Below, piece after piece: positions 44,304 through 53,362 of a DNA stretch of 64,000 nucleotides; the first letter of the stretch is position 1, and each line of letters starts with the position of its first letter. Origin of the DNA: Lysinibacillus_B sp042920265 (GTDB lineage: Bacteria > Bacillota > Bacilli > Bacillales_A > Planococcaceae); contig NZ_JBDQZI010000011.1 in assembly GCF_042920265.1 (NCBI RefSeq), forward strand, positions 62,001 to 126,000. The letters run 5' to 3'. The position numbers and the translations under genes were made by a program. The notes beneath the pieces were generated by a model. The model made no database searches and was not told where the DNA came from. It worked only from the letters and a program-made list of their open reading frames with translations.

Positions 44304-44420
44304 TTATTCTCCGCCTTCTGTTTCATCGTCAGATTTCATTTTAGCCGCTGCTACAAATGCTGTGATGACAGCTAGGATCCAAATAATAAACGGCGCTTGA
44401 AATATTATAAAATCTGTCAT
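44304..44420 (-). CDS. cydS: Cytochrome bd oxidase small subunit CydS
   Basis: A 38-residue single-helix protein, DFIIFQAPFIIWILAVITAF with a short charged tail (KMKSDDETEGGE). This matches the small extra subunit of Bacillales cytochrome bd, which sits over a haem in the Geobacillus complex. It begins 11 bases after cydB and has GAGGTGA before the ATG, so it is the third gene of the operon. It is too short for normal gene calling. Confidence 0.85.
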   Translation of the reverse strand: MTDFIIFQAPFIIWILAVITAFVAAAKMKSDDETEGGE

Positions 44421-44431
44421 TAAATCACCTC

Positions 44432-45457
44432 TTACACATGTGTTTCATCTTTACCTGAAACATAATCTTTTGTAAAAAACAATTTGAATACTAAGTACAA
44501 AGATGGCAGTAATAACATTAATCCTGCAATGAATGCGACTACAAGTGCTACGGCCATCGCCTCGTTTGTAAAACTGTCGTAAATCGTTAAATACGGATAC
44601 AATAAATATGGATAATGCGAAATGCCGTATGCAAAGAAGGCGGCTGCAAATTGTATAATCAGTAAAATAACAGCGACACCGTAATGCTGTCTTTTCCCAA
44701 TGAGCCAGATCGTCGCAACGAATAGCAAACCCGAAATTAAAAATAGCCACCACAAATCAAAAATGTTCTCATAATGCCAATTACCGAGCGATTTCAGCTC
44801 AATAATGATGCCTAGTGCACTTAAAATTAGGGGCACTGCCCAAATGAGAGCATACTTTCGCATTAGCTCACTTGCTTCCATATCCTCCGCCCTACTTGCA
44901 TACCAAGTCAAAAAGATAGCAGAAATATAAAGGACGGCTACAACAGCTAATACAACAATCGACCAAGAAAGGGGACTCATGAATAAGGCGGCATAATCCA
45001 GTACGGGCTTACCGTCCACCATATTGACAAAGCCTCCTTCAGAGATTGTCAAGACGACAGAAAAGGCAGCAGGGATAAATAGCCCGGTTATTCCATAAGC
45101 TAGTGCATACCCTTTATGTCCCCGTACACCGCTATATGCCTCAAATGCATAGTAGCTACCCCGTACGGCTAATAAGACAAGCGCAATTGATGCAGGCATT
45201 AGTAAAATGGTTCCATAATAGTAAGCAGTTTGTGGGAAAAATCCAACCATCCCAACAAAGAAAAATACTAAAAAGACGTTTGTAACTTCCCATACGGGTG
45301 ATAAATACCGTTTAATAATTTTCGATAAAATATGGTGATGGCCACGTACTAAGCTATACGCATTAAAAAACCCTGCCCCAAAATCAATCGATGCAATAAT
45401 GACATAGCCAAATAAGAAGATCCATAACACGGATATCCCGAGTATCTCTAATGCCAT
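44432..45457 (-). CDS. cydB: Cytochrome bd oxidase subunit II
   Basis: A 341-residue polytopic membrane protein; family features are IASIDFGAGFFNAYSLVRG near the N-terminus and RGSYYAFEAYSGVRGHKG. It overlaps cydA by 10 bases. With CydA it forms the oxidase that reduces oxygen to water with quinol at high affinity. GGCGGTGAAGATAC precedes the ATG. Confidence 0.93.
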   Translation of the reverse strand: MALEILGISVLWIFLFGYVIIASIDFGAGFFNAYSLVRGHHHILSKIIKRYLSPVWEVTNVFLVFFFVGMVGFFPQTAYYYGTILLMPASIALVLLAVRGSYYAFEAYSGVRGHKGYALAYGITGLFIPAAFSVVLTISEGGFVNMVDGKPVLDYAALFMSPLSWSIVVLAVVAVLYISAIFLTWYASRAEDMEASELMRKYALIWAVPLILSALGIIIELKSLGNWHYENIFDLWWLFLISGLLFVATIWLIGKRQHYGVAVILLIIQFAAAFFAYGISHYPYLLYPYLTIYDSFTNEAMAVALVVAFIAGLMLLLPSLYLVFKLFFTKDYVSGKDETHV

Positions 45458-46791
45458 GTATCTTCACCGCCCTGTCTTGATGTTAATTCTTTCACAATTG
45501 GGTTCTTTTTAAACATCCGATGTAGAACAACTGCACATCCAATGCCTAATATTAAATACACAACAGTAAATAAAATAAACAAATACTCAAGACCCGTTGC
45601 AGATGTTGCGGCTTCATCTGTTCGCAAAATACGATATAATATCCACGGTTGACGTCCCTTTTCGCCTAACCACCAACCAGCTTCAATAGCGATGATGGAA
45701 AGCGGTCCGCTGGCGACAATTAGTGCCCAAACCCATTTCGAATCGACCCATTTCCATTTCCTCCATTTCCCCAATATATAGACAAGTGATAAGAACATAA
45801 GTGCCATACCAATGATGACCATAATGTTGAAAAAGTAATGGTTACTAAGGGGTGGTCGTTCATCTTCGGGGAATTCATTAAGCCCAATGACTTCTGCGTC
45901 AAGGCTCCCGAAGGCAAGGTAGCTTAACAGCTTCGGAATACGAATGGCGTATTTTACTTCACCCTCATCTTCATCCATGATCCCGAATAAAATGAGCTCT
46001 GCGCCTGCTTCTGTTTCAAAATGCCACTCTGCTGCAGCTAATTTTTCAGGCTGGTATTGGGCTAAATACTTGGCAGAGAAATCTCCAATAATAGCGGATG
46101 CAATGGAAAAAATTAATCCTAATTTCATCGTTAATAATAAGGCTTTACGATGATACACATGGTTTTCACCACGTAGTAATCTGTATGCTGCAATCGCCGC
46201 TAACACAAAGGCAACCGCCATATAACTTGTCACTAATACATGTGTTACTTTAGTCGGCATGGATGGCGTAAACATCGCTAATACAGGGTGAATATTAACG
46301 ATTTCCCCATTTTGAATTTCAAAGCCTTGTGGTGAATTCATAAAGGAATTGACGATTGTAATAAAAATAGCCGACATCGATGCCCCAATCATGACTGGAA
46401 TAAGGAGTAACATGTGGTATTTTGGGTTTTTAAAACGGTCCCATGTATATAAATAAATACCTAAAAAAATGGCTTCAAAGAAGAAGGCAAATGTCTCCAT
46501 AAACAAAGGGAGTGCAATCACTTTTCCAGCTAGCTCCATAAATTGTGGCCATAGTAGAGATAGTTGCAAGCCAATAATTGTTCCGGTTACAACACCGACT
46601 GCTACAGTAATCGTAAAGCCACGCGCCCAACGCCTTGCCATCATCGTATAATGAATATCATTTCGCTTATATCCTACATACTGTGCGATTAATATAAAGA
46701 GCGGTACTCCTACCCCAAGTGTTGCAAAGACGATATGAAATGTTAGTGTTAATTCCGTTAACGCCCTACTCCAATACACAGATGTTTCCAA
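45448..46791 (-). CDS. cydA: Cytochrome bd oxidase subunit I
   Basis: A 447-residue subunit from the TTG at 46791; the GTG codons at 46797-46800 lie within the ribosome site. Numbering this way places the axial haem His at 19 (TFHIVFATLG) and Glu99 and Glu106 at the oxygen site, matching E. coli. The Q-loop PEKLAAAEWHFET is short, as in Bacillales. GRQPW is present near the C-terminus. It is the quinol-oxidising, haem-bearing subunit. Confidence 0.93.
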   Translation of the reverse strand: METSVYWSRALTELTLTFHIVFATLGVGVPLFILIAQYVGYKRNDIHYTMMARRWARGFTITVAVGVVTGTIIGLQLSLLWPQFMELAGKVIALPLFMETFAFFFEAIFLGIYLYTWDRFKNPKYHMLLLIPVMIGASMSAIFITIVNSFMNSPQGFEIQNGEIVNIHPVLAMFTPSMPTKVTHVLVTSYMAVAFVLAAIAAYRLLRGENHVYHRKALLLTMKLGLIFSIASAIIGDFSAKYLAQYQPEKLAAAEWHFETEAGAELILFGIMDEDEGEVKYAIRIPKLLSYLAFGSLDAEVIGLNEFPEDERPPLSNHYFFNIMVIIGMALMFLSLVYILGKWRKWKWVDSKWVWALIVASGPLSIIAIEAGWWLGEKGRQPWILYRILRTDEAATSATGLEYLFILFTVVYLILGIGCAVVLHRMFKKNPIVKELTSRQGGEDTWH

Positions 46792-46800
46792 TTTCACCAC

Positions 46801-47471
46801 TCCTTATGTACATCAAAAATTGAGTCATGCTCTCCTAGACGCGCTAATATACTGCGGGCACGAAAGACATTTGTGTTTCATCATAGAGAAATACGAATAT
46901 GCTCCTGCTGAAAATTCAACGCTATTTTACAAGTAGTGAAGGCAGTCATTTCAACAGCAAATGACTAGTTGCTAGCAATATGACACTTTTTACGTATCTG
47001 TTTTAACTATTATTGTCACAAATTACAGCAACCATTATATTTATAACACCTCTCATAAACGGTCTTATTATGCGTGTAACAGCACTATTTATACTTCTTG
47101 CTTATAGCTTGTTCTTTTTGACTGATACGATTCCACCGAAACATAAATTCCTTTAAAATTCCATAAACTATTGCTGTTACACTGTATAACTATCTTTTTT
47201 GTTCAAATGCAGTGAAGTTTTGCTCATTTATCTTGCAGAGACAGTTTTATTTTGTACATTTTCTGTTATATTTTAACTTCACCAGTATTCAGCATTGTAA
47301 AATATCTTCCACTATTTTTAATGCTAGTACTTTTATAAACTTCACTTTCATTTCTATAGTTTTAAAATTCTTACGCAACAAAAATTACTCGAAAAATCGA
47401 TTTTATTCTTTATTTCCTCGGAAATAAAACAAAGTAGCAGTTCTGTTATTATATCGTTATAATAATATCCC
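46801..47471. other. Long upstream region of cydA
   Basis: About 670 bases, AT-rich, holding the cydA promoter. No Rex box with the TTGTGA-N6-TCACAA pattern was found. A hairpin AGTCATTT/AAATGACT is present near 46945-46965. A 28-codon hydrophobic frame on the plus strand (47070-47156, MRVTALFILLAYSLFFLTDT and so on) has no ribosome site and is probably not a gene. Confidence 0.4.
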
Positions 47472-47503
47472 ATAAAAAAAAGACAGCCTATTCAGCTGTC
47501 TTT
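47472..47503 (-). terminator. Terminator of the 47.5-47.9 kb gene
   Basis: AAAGACAGC pairs with GCTGTCTTT and eight T follow on the minus strand. Confidence 0.8.
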
Positions 47504-47521
47504 GGAGTTGAAATATTCCAT

Positions 47522-47869
47522 TCATTGTATATGATAAATTTCAGAGTCATCCGGAAACGAAATATACGTTGGTTCCGTAAAATGACCATGACCATCATCT
47601 TTAAGCTGTTTAAAAACATCCAGTATAGCTTCCTTAAAGTCAGGGCGACTGACATCATCTTCATATCCATTTTCAATGACTGAAATAGACGTAACCCCAT
47701 CACCTTCCAATTCTTTCCCTTCACTATCTAAAAAATGTAAGTAAATATCGAAGGCATTCACCGTTGGATCCATTTGCACGACATATTTGTAGGCGGATGC
47801 ATTCGGTTGTTTTGGTTTGTCTTCCATCTGTTGAAAAAATCGCTCAAGCTGTTCTACAATTTGTTTCAT
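47522..47869 (-). CDS. Hypothetical acidic cytoplasmic protein
   Basis: A 115-residue protein starting MKQIVEQLERFFQQMEDKPK with a helical N-terminus, then DIYLHFLDSEGKELEGDG and a charged end. A good ribosome site (AAGGGAGTG) and terminator support a real gene. The family is unknown. Confidence 0.7.
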   Translation of the reverse strand: MKQIVEQLERFFQQMEDKPKQPNASAYKYVVQMDPTVNAFDIYLHFLDSEGKELEGDGVTSISVIENGYEDDVSRPDFKEAILDVFKQLKDDGHGHFTEPTYISFPDDSEIYHIQ

Positions 47870-47943
47870 GAAACCACTCCCTTTTTTCCTGTAGTTTCAA
47901 GCGTGTTGATTTACCTTTTATTGTTAATAAAATCGTATGAAGC

Positions 47944-48111
47944 GTTGATTCCGCTCCATTCGGCTCGCTTTCCACGGGCATGGCCTCAGCCTCCTCGTCG
48001 CTCGTACCTCACTCCTGCGGGGTCTTCAGCTCATGCAACTGTCGCTACGCTTTCGTTGCAGAAAAACATTGCTTTTCCCGTAGGAGTCTCGCCGATTCCG
48101 CTACAATCAAC
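47944..48111 (-). repeat. Palindromic intergenic repeat, copy 1 (long form)
   Basis: On the minus strand this reads GACTCCTACGGGAAAAGC, GACCCCGCAGG, GAGCGACGAGGAGGCT, CCCGTGGAAAGC and is flanked by GTTGATT/AATCAAC. The same blocks, in the opposite orientation and without an inserted segment of about 45 bases, occur at 52993-53119. Such elements are widespread in Bacillaceae genomes. The rest of 47870-48396 shows no gene. Confidence 0.75.
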
Positions 48112-48396
48112 TGGTAAGTCATTTTTAATTACTTTTTTCTAAAAAAACACGCTTCTATACAGGAAATTTTTTGATAATCAACACACCTGCTGTAGTTTCT
48201 TATTATTTCTCGAAATGACAGATTTTAAACTTCTGTATCGGGATTATTAGTGATGAGTAACAAATCGATACCTTTTAGCGTTTTCTTCTGGATATTCTTT
48301 CACAACAAAAAACCATCTGAATCACGTCAAAAAAGAACATTAACCCTTCTTGGATTAATGTCCTCCATCATTACAGATTGCTTGTAAGACTACTGT

Positions 48397-49104
48397 TTAA
48401 CATCTTACATATTTACGTTTAAAGCCCAGTCTCCCTTTTTCTACTTCCTTTTGAATACTTTCGTAAGCGTTGAGGAAACTGCTCTTTTTCTTGTCCCGTT
48501 TAACTTCCACTGGACCTACTGCATTTGCCGTTTCGACCGCTTTTTCATGAAGTGGTAAATATGAAATGCCTACGGTGTATAGAAAATTATTCATAGCAGA
48601 TCTCGTTCGTTCTGGTGAATCATGAATCGTATTTTTTACCATTTCAATCATATTGGCCATCTTGCTTTCGGAAAATTCCGCGTCTACGCGATTCCCTAAA
48701 AGCCAACAGTAGCAACTCCAGCCCGCTGACATTCTCAGGTCTTCGCCGCTTGCAATCCATTGATCAGCAACATCTTGTGCAATGTCTGCTTCCGCTAAAG
48801 TTACGGCTACCACATAGTCAGACAGCATAAAAAAATACGCTGCATCAATCCAACGATTAAAATCGGATTCCGTCATTGCTTTTGGATCTGCAATAATACC
48901 TGCAAAGTACATTGCATCGTAGTTCCCCGTGGCATACAGTTCTTCTGCTAAAGGTTGATTTATTTTTATTTTCTTAGCGATTGGCTTCATCGCACCTGTT
49001 GCCACGCCAAACAGTGGTTCCTGCGCACCATTAGATATGTATATTTTTTTCGTTCGTTCCTTACCAAGAGCTTCAAGCTCCTGCATAACAGTTTGGAGAT
49101 TCAT
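48397..49104 (-). CDS. DNA alkylation repair protein (AlkD-like)
   Basis: A 235-residue HEAT-like helical protein: LFGVATGAMKPIAKKIKIN, LYATGNYDAMYFAGIIADP, and WSCYCWLLGNRVD at mid-protein, as in the AlkC/AlkD family. AlkD-type enzymes remove alkylated bases. AAGGAT lies 10 bases before the ATG. Confidence 0.85.
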   Translation of the reverse strand: MNLQTVMQELEALGKERTKKIYISNGAQEPLFGVATGAMKPIAKKIKINQPLAEELYATGNYDAMYFAGIIADPKAMTESDFNRWIDAAYFFMLSDYVVAVTLAEADIAQDVADQWIASGEDLRMSAGWSCYCWLLGNRVDAEFSESKMANMIEMVKNTIHDSPERTRSAMNNFLYTVGISYLPLHEKAVETANAVGPVEVKRDKKKSSFLNAYESIQKEVEKGRLGFKRKYVRC

Positions 49105-49284
49105 CTTTTAGCACATCCTTTTTATTTAAGCCTCTCAAATCCCGTATTATACTTAGTCTATAACAAACCTTACCATATAAACCGTTCTTAGAAATGAAAT
49201 TTTTTCTTTTTCACAAACAACAGTAAAGAAAAATCAAATTTTTTTAAATGATGTGTATAAAAATTAATCATTGTCCTATACTAT

Positions 49285-49497
49285 TAGAGATTTCACTTCA
49301 AATCCAATGACTTAGGAGGGTTAACCCGATGAGCGCGAATGAGCGATAACTCAAAAGGACAATCTATACTGAATACAGCCAAAGCACGGTTGTCTTAGGA
49401 TTATCTTAAGATTCAATGCGGAAGCGAGGCAGTGTGTCATGGATACAAAAATGTAAGTGTAATCAGGCCCGGAAATAATATTTCCGGGTTTTTTTAT
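49285..49497 (+). ncRNA. Putative small RNA with 6-codon leader frame
   Basis: A region of about 210 bases starts behind a TATACT -10-like element and ends in a strong terminator (CCCGGAAAT/ATTTCCGGG, seven T, 49469-49497). It has AGGAGGG before ATG AGC GCG AAT GAG CGA TAA (49329-49349), but no longer frame. It lies between the alkylation repair and argH genes and ends well before both. I do not recognise a known RNA family. Confidence 0.45.
49469..49497 (+). terminator. Terminator of the putative small RNA
   Basis: CCCGGAAAT pairs with ATTTCCGGG and is followed by seven T. Confidence 0.85.
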
Positions 49498-49727
49498 GTT
49501 GACACTGGTGCTAGGTATACCCTTAAAAGAATTGTCTTTTCCTATAGACAAGCCTATTAACTGGGGCAAATTACTTAACTCGCGTAAATTCACCTCGAAC
49601 CCGCGCATATCTACCTCAAACTCGCGTATAAAACTTGTCATATATAAACAAAAACCCCGCATACGACATATGCGGGGACTACTTTTGTTGATTGCTGCCT
49701 CACGGGACTGCATTAATCAAAGTGTAT

Positions 49728-51098
49728 TTATAGTAGTTCTTTTGCTTTGGCTAATTGAATTTTCACTTGTTCGAACCCTGTCCCACCAAGTGAGTTACGA
49801 CGACGTACTGCTGCTTCAGGCGCTAATACATCGTAAATATCTTGCTCGATTAGTTCCGATTCTTTTTTCATTTCTTCTAGCGGTAGATCTAATAAATAAA
49901 TCCCTTTTTGGATACACGTAAATACTAATTTACCTGTTACTTCGTGCGCTTCGCGGAATGGCATGCCTTTTGTTGCCAGATAATCCGCCAGTTCTGTTGC
50001 ATTTGAGAAGTCTGAATGTACAGCTCCATGTAGTCGTTCAGTATTGACCGTCATTGTACGAACCATACCTTCAAAAATCTTCAAGCTACCAAGTACTGTT
50101 TCCATCGTATCAAACATGCCTTCTTTATCTTCCTGCATGTCTTTGTTATACGTTAGCGGTGTACCTTTTAGCACTGTTAATAAGCCCATTAAATTACCGA
50201 AGGCACGACCCGCCTTTCCACGAATCAGCTCTGCCATATCCGGATTTTTCTTTTGTGGCATAATCGATGAACCTGTTGAGAACGCATCATCCAGCTCGAT
50301 AAATTTAAACTCATCTGTTGACCAAATAATGATTTCTTCCGCAAAACGTGATAAGTGCGTCATTAGTAGTGCTGAGTTTGATAAAAATTCAACGATAAAA
50401 TCACGATCCGATACAGCATCCATTGAGTTTGCGTAAACGTCCACAAAACCTAATAACTCCGCAGATTTTAGACGATCGATCGGGAAAGTTGTCCCCGCCA
50501 TCGCACCTGCACCTAAAGGTAAAATATCGATGCGTTTCATAGACTCGGAGAAACGCTCTTTATCGCGTTGTAATTGCCAGAAATACACCATTAAATGATG
50601 GGCAAAAGAAATGGGTTGCGCACGTTGTAAGTGTGTATAGCCTGGTGCAATTGTTTCAATATGCTTTTCCGCTTGCGTTAAAATTGTTTGTTGGAAAGCC
50701 TCGATTAAACCAATTACTTCTGGTACACGTTTCTTTAAGAACAAATGCATGTCTGTTGCCACTTGGTCGTTACGCGAACGTCCTGTATGTAATTTCCCAC
50801 CAACAGGACCGATTAAATCGATCAGCATTTTTTCTAAGTTTAAGTGAATATCTTCATTTGCAACCGAGAATTCAAGTTCCCCTGCTTCTGCTTTTACTTT
50901 TAACTGTGCTAAGCCATCTAAAATGTTGGCTACGTCTTCTTGTGGTAAGATGCCTTGTGCGCCAAGCATTGTTACGTGCGCTACTGAGCCTTCGATATCT
51001 TCCATTACTAATTGTTGGTCAAAGCCAATTGACGCACCAAATTCATCGACCCATGCCTCTGCTGATTTTTGGAAACGTCCGCCCCATAATTTTGCCAT
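49728..51098 (-). CDS. argH: Argininosuccinate lyase
   Basis: A 456-residue enzyme of the fumarase/aspartase superfamily with GSSIMPQKKNPD as the active-site signature. It splits argininosuccinate to arginine and fumarate, the last step of arginine synthesis. I use the ATG at 51098, eight bases after GGAG. It lies 60 bases after argG on the same strand, forming argGH. Confidence 0.96.
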   Translation of the reverse strand: MAKLWGGRFQKSAEAWVDEFGASIGFDQQLVMEDIEGSVAHVTMLGAQGILPQEDVANILDGLAQLKVKAEAGELEFSVANEDIHLNLEKMLIDLIGPVGGKLHTGRSRNDQVATDMHLFLKKRVPEVIGLIEAFQQTILTQAEKHIETIAPGYTHLQRAQPISFAHHLMVYFWQLQRDKERFSESMKRIDILPLGAGAMAGTTFPIDRLKSAELLGFVDVYANSMDAVSDRDFIVEFLSNSALLMTHLSRFAEEIIIWSTDEFKFIELDDAFSTGSSIMPQKKNPDMAELIRGKAGRAFGNLMGLLTVLKGTPLTYNKDMQEDKEGMFDTMETVLGSLKIFEGMVRTMTVNTERLHGAVHSDFSNATELADYLATKGMPFREAHEVTGKLVFTCIQKGIYLLDLPLEEMKKESELIEQDIYDVLAPEAAVRRRNSLGGTGFEQVKIQLAKAKELL

Positions 51099-51158
51099 TG
51101 CTAACACTCCTATTTAAAAGAAGGAGCGACTCGGGCACCGAATCGCTCACCTCATTAC

Positions 51159-52355
51159 TTATTTGTTTTTTAACACTTCTGCTGCTACAACTGTTGGCAT
51201 ACCGAATAATTCGATGAAACCTACTGCTGAAGCGTGATTGAATTTATCATGTTTAGAGTAAGTTGCTAATTCTTCAGAGTATAAAGAGTTTGCAGATTTA
51301 CGTCCTTCTACAATTGCATGACCTTTGTAAAGTTTCACGCGTACTGTACCATTTACATACTTTTGTGTTTCTTTTAAGAACGCCTCTAAAGCTGTACGGA
51401 TTGGGTTGAACCATAAACCGTTGTAAATGATTTCAGATAGTTTGTGCTCAATGATTGGTTTGAAATGAGCAAGCTCTTTTACAAGCGTAATATCTTCTAA
51501 TTCTTTATGTGCAGTTAATAATACTTTTGCGCCTGGAATTTCGTATACTTCACGAGATTTAATACCAACTAAGCGGTTTTCAACGTGGTCGATACGGCCA
51601 ACACCGTGTGCACCTGCAATTTTATTTAACTCTTGGATTAAATCTGCTAATTTCATTTCTTGGCCGTTTAAAGAGACTGGCTTTCCTTCAACGAACTCAA
51701 TTTCAATATATTCTGCTTCGTTTGGTGCGTTTTCTACAGAAACTGTTAAACCGTAAGCTTCTTCTGGCGGTGCTACCCATGGATCTTCCATTACGCCTGC
51801 TTCGTTTGCACGACCCCATAAGTTTTGGTCGATTGAGAATGGTGAGTCGATTGTTGCAGGAATTGGTACACCGTGTTTTGCAGCGTACTCGATTTCCTCA
51901 TCACGGCTCCAGCCCCACTCACGTACAGGAGCTAGCACTTCTAAATCTGGGTTTAATGCTTTAATCGAAACTTCGAAACGAACTTGGTCATTTCCTTTAC
52001 CAGTACAGCCGTGCGCTACAGCGTCAGCATTTACTTCGTTTGCAATTTCTACTAATTTTTTAGAGATTAATGGACGAGATAGAGCCGATACTAAAGGATA
52101 TTTTTGCTCATACCAAGTGTGACCTTGTAATGAAACTAATGCATATTCTTCAGCGAACTCGTCTTTTGCATCTACCATATATGATTCAACGGCACCTACT
52201 TGAAGTGCTTTGTTTTTGATGAACTCAAGGTCTTTCCCTTCACCCACGTCAAGACATACTGCGATTACGTCCCAACCTTGTTCTTTTAACCATGGAATTG
52301 CTACAGATGTATCTAGACCACCTGAATAAGCAAGTACTACTTTTTTGTTAGCCAT
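51159..52355 (-). CDS. argG: Argininosuccinate synthase
   Basis: A 398-residue enzyme with the ATP pyrophosphatase motif AYSGGLDTSV (9-18) and HGCTGKGNDQVRFE. It joins citrulline and aspartate with ATP. GGAGG precedes the ATG by eight bases. The promoter and two ARG-box-like dyads lie upstream. Confidence 0.97.
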   Translation of the reverse strand: MANKKVVLAYSGGLDTSVAIPWLKEQGWDVIAVCLDVGEGKDLEFIKNKALQVGAVESYMVDAKDEFAEEYALVSLQGHTWYEQKYPLVSALSRPLISKKLVEIANEVNADAVAHGCTGKGNDQVRFEVSIKALNPDLEVLAPVREWGWSRDEEIEYAAKHGVPIPATIDSPFSIDQNLWGRANEAGVMEDPWVAPPEEAYGLTVSVENAPNEAEYIEIEFVEGKPVSLNGQEMKLADLIQELNKIAGAHGVGRIDHVENRLVGIKSREVYEIPGAKVLLTAHKELEDITLVKELAHFKPIIEHKLSEIIYNGLWFNPIRTALEAFLKETQKYVNGTVRVKLYKGHAIVEGRKSANSLYSEELATYSKHDKFNHASAVGFIELFGMPTVVAAEVLKNK

Positions 52356-52381
52356 TTCAATTGCCTCCGATATATGTTGTG

Positions 52382-52416
52382 TGTATGTTTATACATTCTA
52401 GTAAAAGTTTATACAC
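52382..52416. promoter_or_regulatory. Two ARG-box-like dyads before argG
   Basis: TGTATGTTTATACA (52382-52395) is a near-perfect palindrome and TAAAAGTTTATACA (52402-52415) is a weaker copy, 20 bases apart. Both lie downstream of the predicted promoter, so an arginine repressor (ArgR/AhrC) would block argGH when arginine is present. Confidence 0.6.
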
Positions 52417-52418
52417 GA

Positions 52419-52447
52419 ATAGTAACATGTAATAAACATAAACGCAA
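52419..52447 (-). promoter_or_regulatory. Predicted argG promoter
   Basis: TTGCGT (-35), 17 bases, TACTAT (-10) on the minus strand, with the ARG boxes just after the start point. Confidence 0.55.
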
Positions 52448-52735
52448 CTGTATTTATATAAAATTTTTAAGTTTTTCATGTTGTTAGATAACTCATAATA
52501 AACAGTTTTTTCAGAATACTCGCTTCCGTATTTTTTCACTATCATTTGCTCGCAACCATTCCGCTTCTCTATTTATGTATCATACAAAATTTTTTCAAAA
52601 AAATGCTTTTGAGACATAACGAAAAACCTCAACAAAACTATAGAACTATCATATTAAATGAAACACTCGTAATGAGCAAAAATACATCCTAAAGATACCA
52701 TTAGGGTAATAAAAGATATTAAGCTAAAGTGGTAT

Positions 52736-52834
52736 CGTAGCCTCCGCGCTTTGCCACAGCCTACACAGGAGCTAAAACAGGCGCGGCCTGTTTGGATCTC
52801 CTGTGTAGGCTCCTGTGGCGATGGCGCGCTACGG
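52736..52834. repeat. GC-rich fold-back hairpin
   Basis: CCTACACAGGAG (52760-52771) pairs perfectly with CTCCTGTGTAGG (52798-52809), extended by GCCACAG/CTGTGGC and GTAGC/GCTAC. The loop itself contains AAACAGGC/GCCTGTTT-like pairing. It is far richer in G+C than the flanking sequence. Confidence 0.7.
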
Positions 52835-52992
52835 CAAAAGTGAATACTTCTCGATGTGCTAGCAAAATATTTCTCTTCTCTAAAAGAAATCATTTTCTTT
52901 CCATTTGCACATATTGTCCCCTAGCCCCTGTAATTCTATAAGGTTTTTTATTATTTTTTAGCAACTTACTTTTTTATGAAACACTAGTTGCT

Positions 52993-53119
52993 TGTAGCGG
53001 AGGCACGAGACTCCTACGGGAAAAGCGAGACAATCAAGACCCCGCAGGCGCGAAGGATGAGCGACGAGGAGGCTTGATCTCGCCCGTGGAAAGCAAGTGC
53101 CGGAGCGTAAAGCAGCGGT
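52993..53119 (+). repeat. Palindromic intergenic repeat, copy 2
   Basis: GTAGCGGAGGCACGAGACTC and the blocks GACTCCTACGGGAAAAGC, GACCCCGCAGG, GAGCGACGAGGAGGCT and CCCGTGGAAAGC appear in the same order as in copy 1 read on the other strand, without its inserted segment. Confidence 0.75.
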
Positions 53120-53269
53120 TACAAAAATGGTAATATATGTTTTGATATTTGCTCATTATGAGTAAAACACTAACTACCTCCTACTCAATCGAAAGTTATC
53201 CTAAGAAAAAGTCGCTATTCTCATCAAATAGTTAATTATTTTAATTTTTTAAATAATTTGTAAATTGAG

Positions 53270-53299
53270 TTGAAATTTACCTATACACTGCTATATACT
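53270..53299 (+). promoter_or_regulatory. Possible promoter of the alcohol dehydrogenase gene
   Basis: TTGAAA, 18 bases, TATACT, about 60 bases before the ATG at 53363. Confidence 0.4.
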
Positions 53300-53362
53300 A
53301 ATTCATGGGTAAAGCATTCAGATGCGACTATCCACTAAAACGAACAATCTGGAGGGTATTAA

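Larger units (their letters stand above)
52665..53163. repeat. 499-bp region bounded by 16-bp inverted repeats
   Basis: ACTCGTAATGAGCAAA at 52665-52680 and its inverted partner at 53148-53163 (15 of 16 bases) flank a segment with two GC-rich fold-backs and no gene. No transposase frame is present. It may be a non-autonomous element or repeats that share ends by chance. Confidence 0.4.

Noticed and set aside
46990..47040. Rex-type site in the cydA leader
   Set aside because: TTTGTGACAA is only a half-site; no TTGTGA-N6-TCACAA palindrome was seen.
47070..47156. 28-codon hydrophobic frame upstream of cydA
   Set aside because: No ribosome site and no conservation evidence.
49351..49713. 120-codon minus-strand frame beside argH
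   Set aside because: It runs against the small RNA terminator and has no ribosome site or recognisable protein pattern.
52654..52893. 79-codon frame in the GC-rich fold-back
   Set aside because: It is created by the hairpin sequence (cysteine-rich, low complexity pattern) and has no ribosome site.
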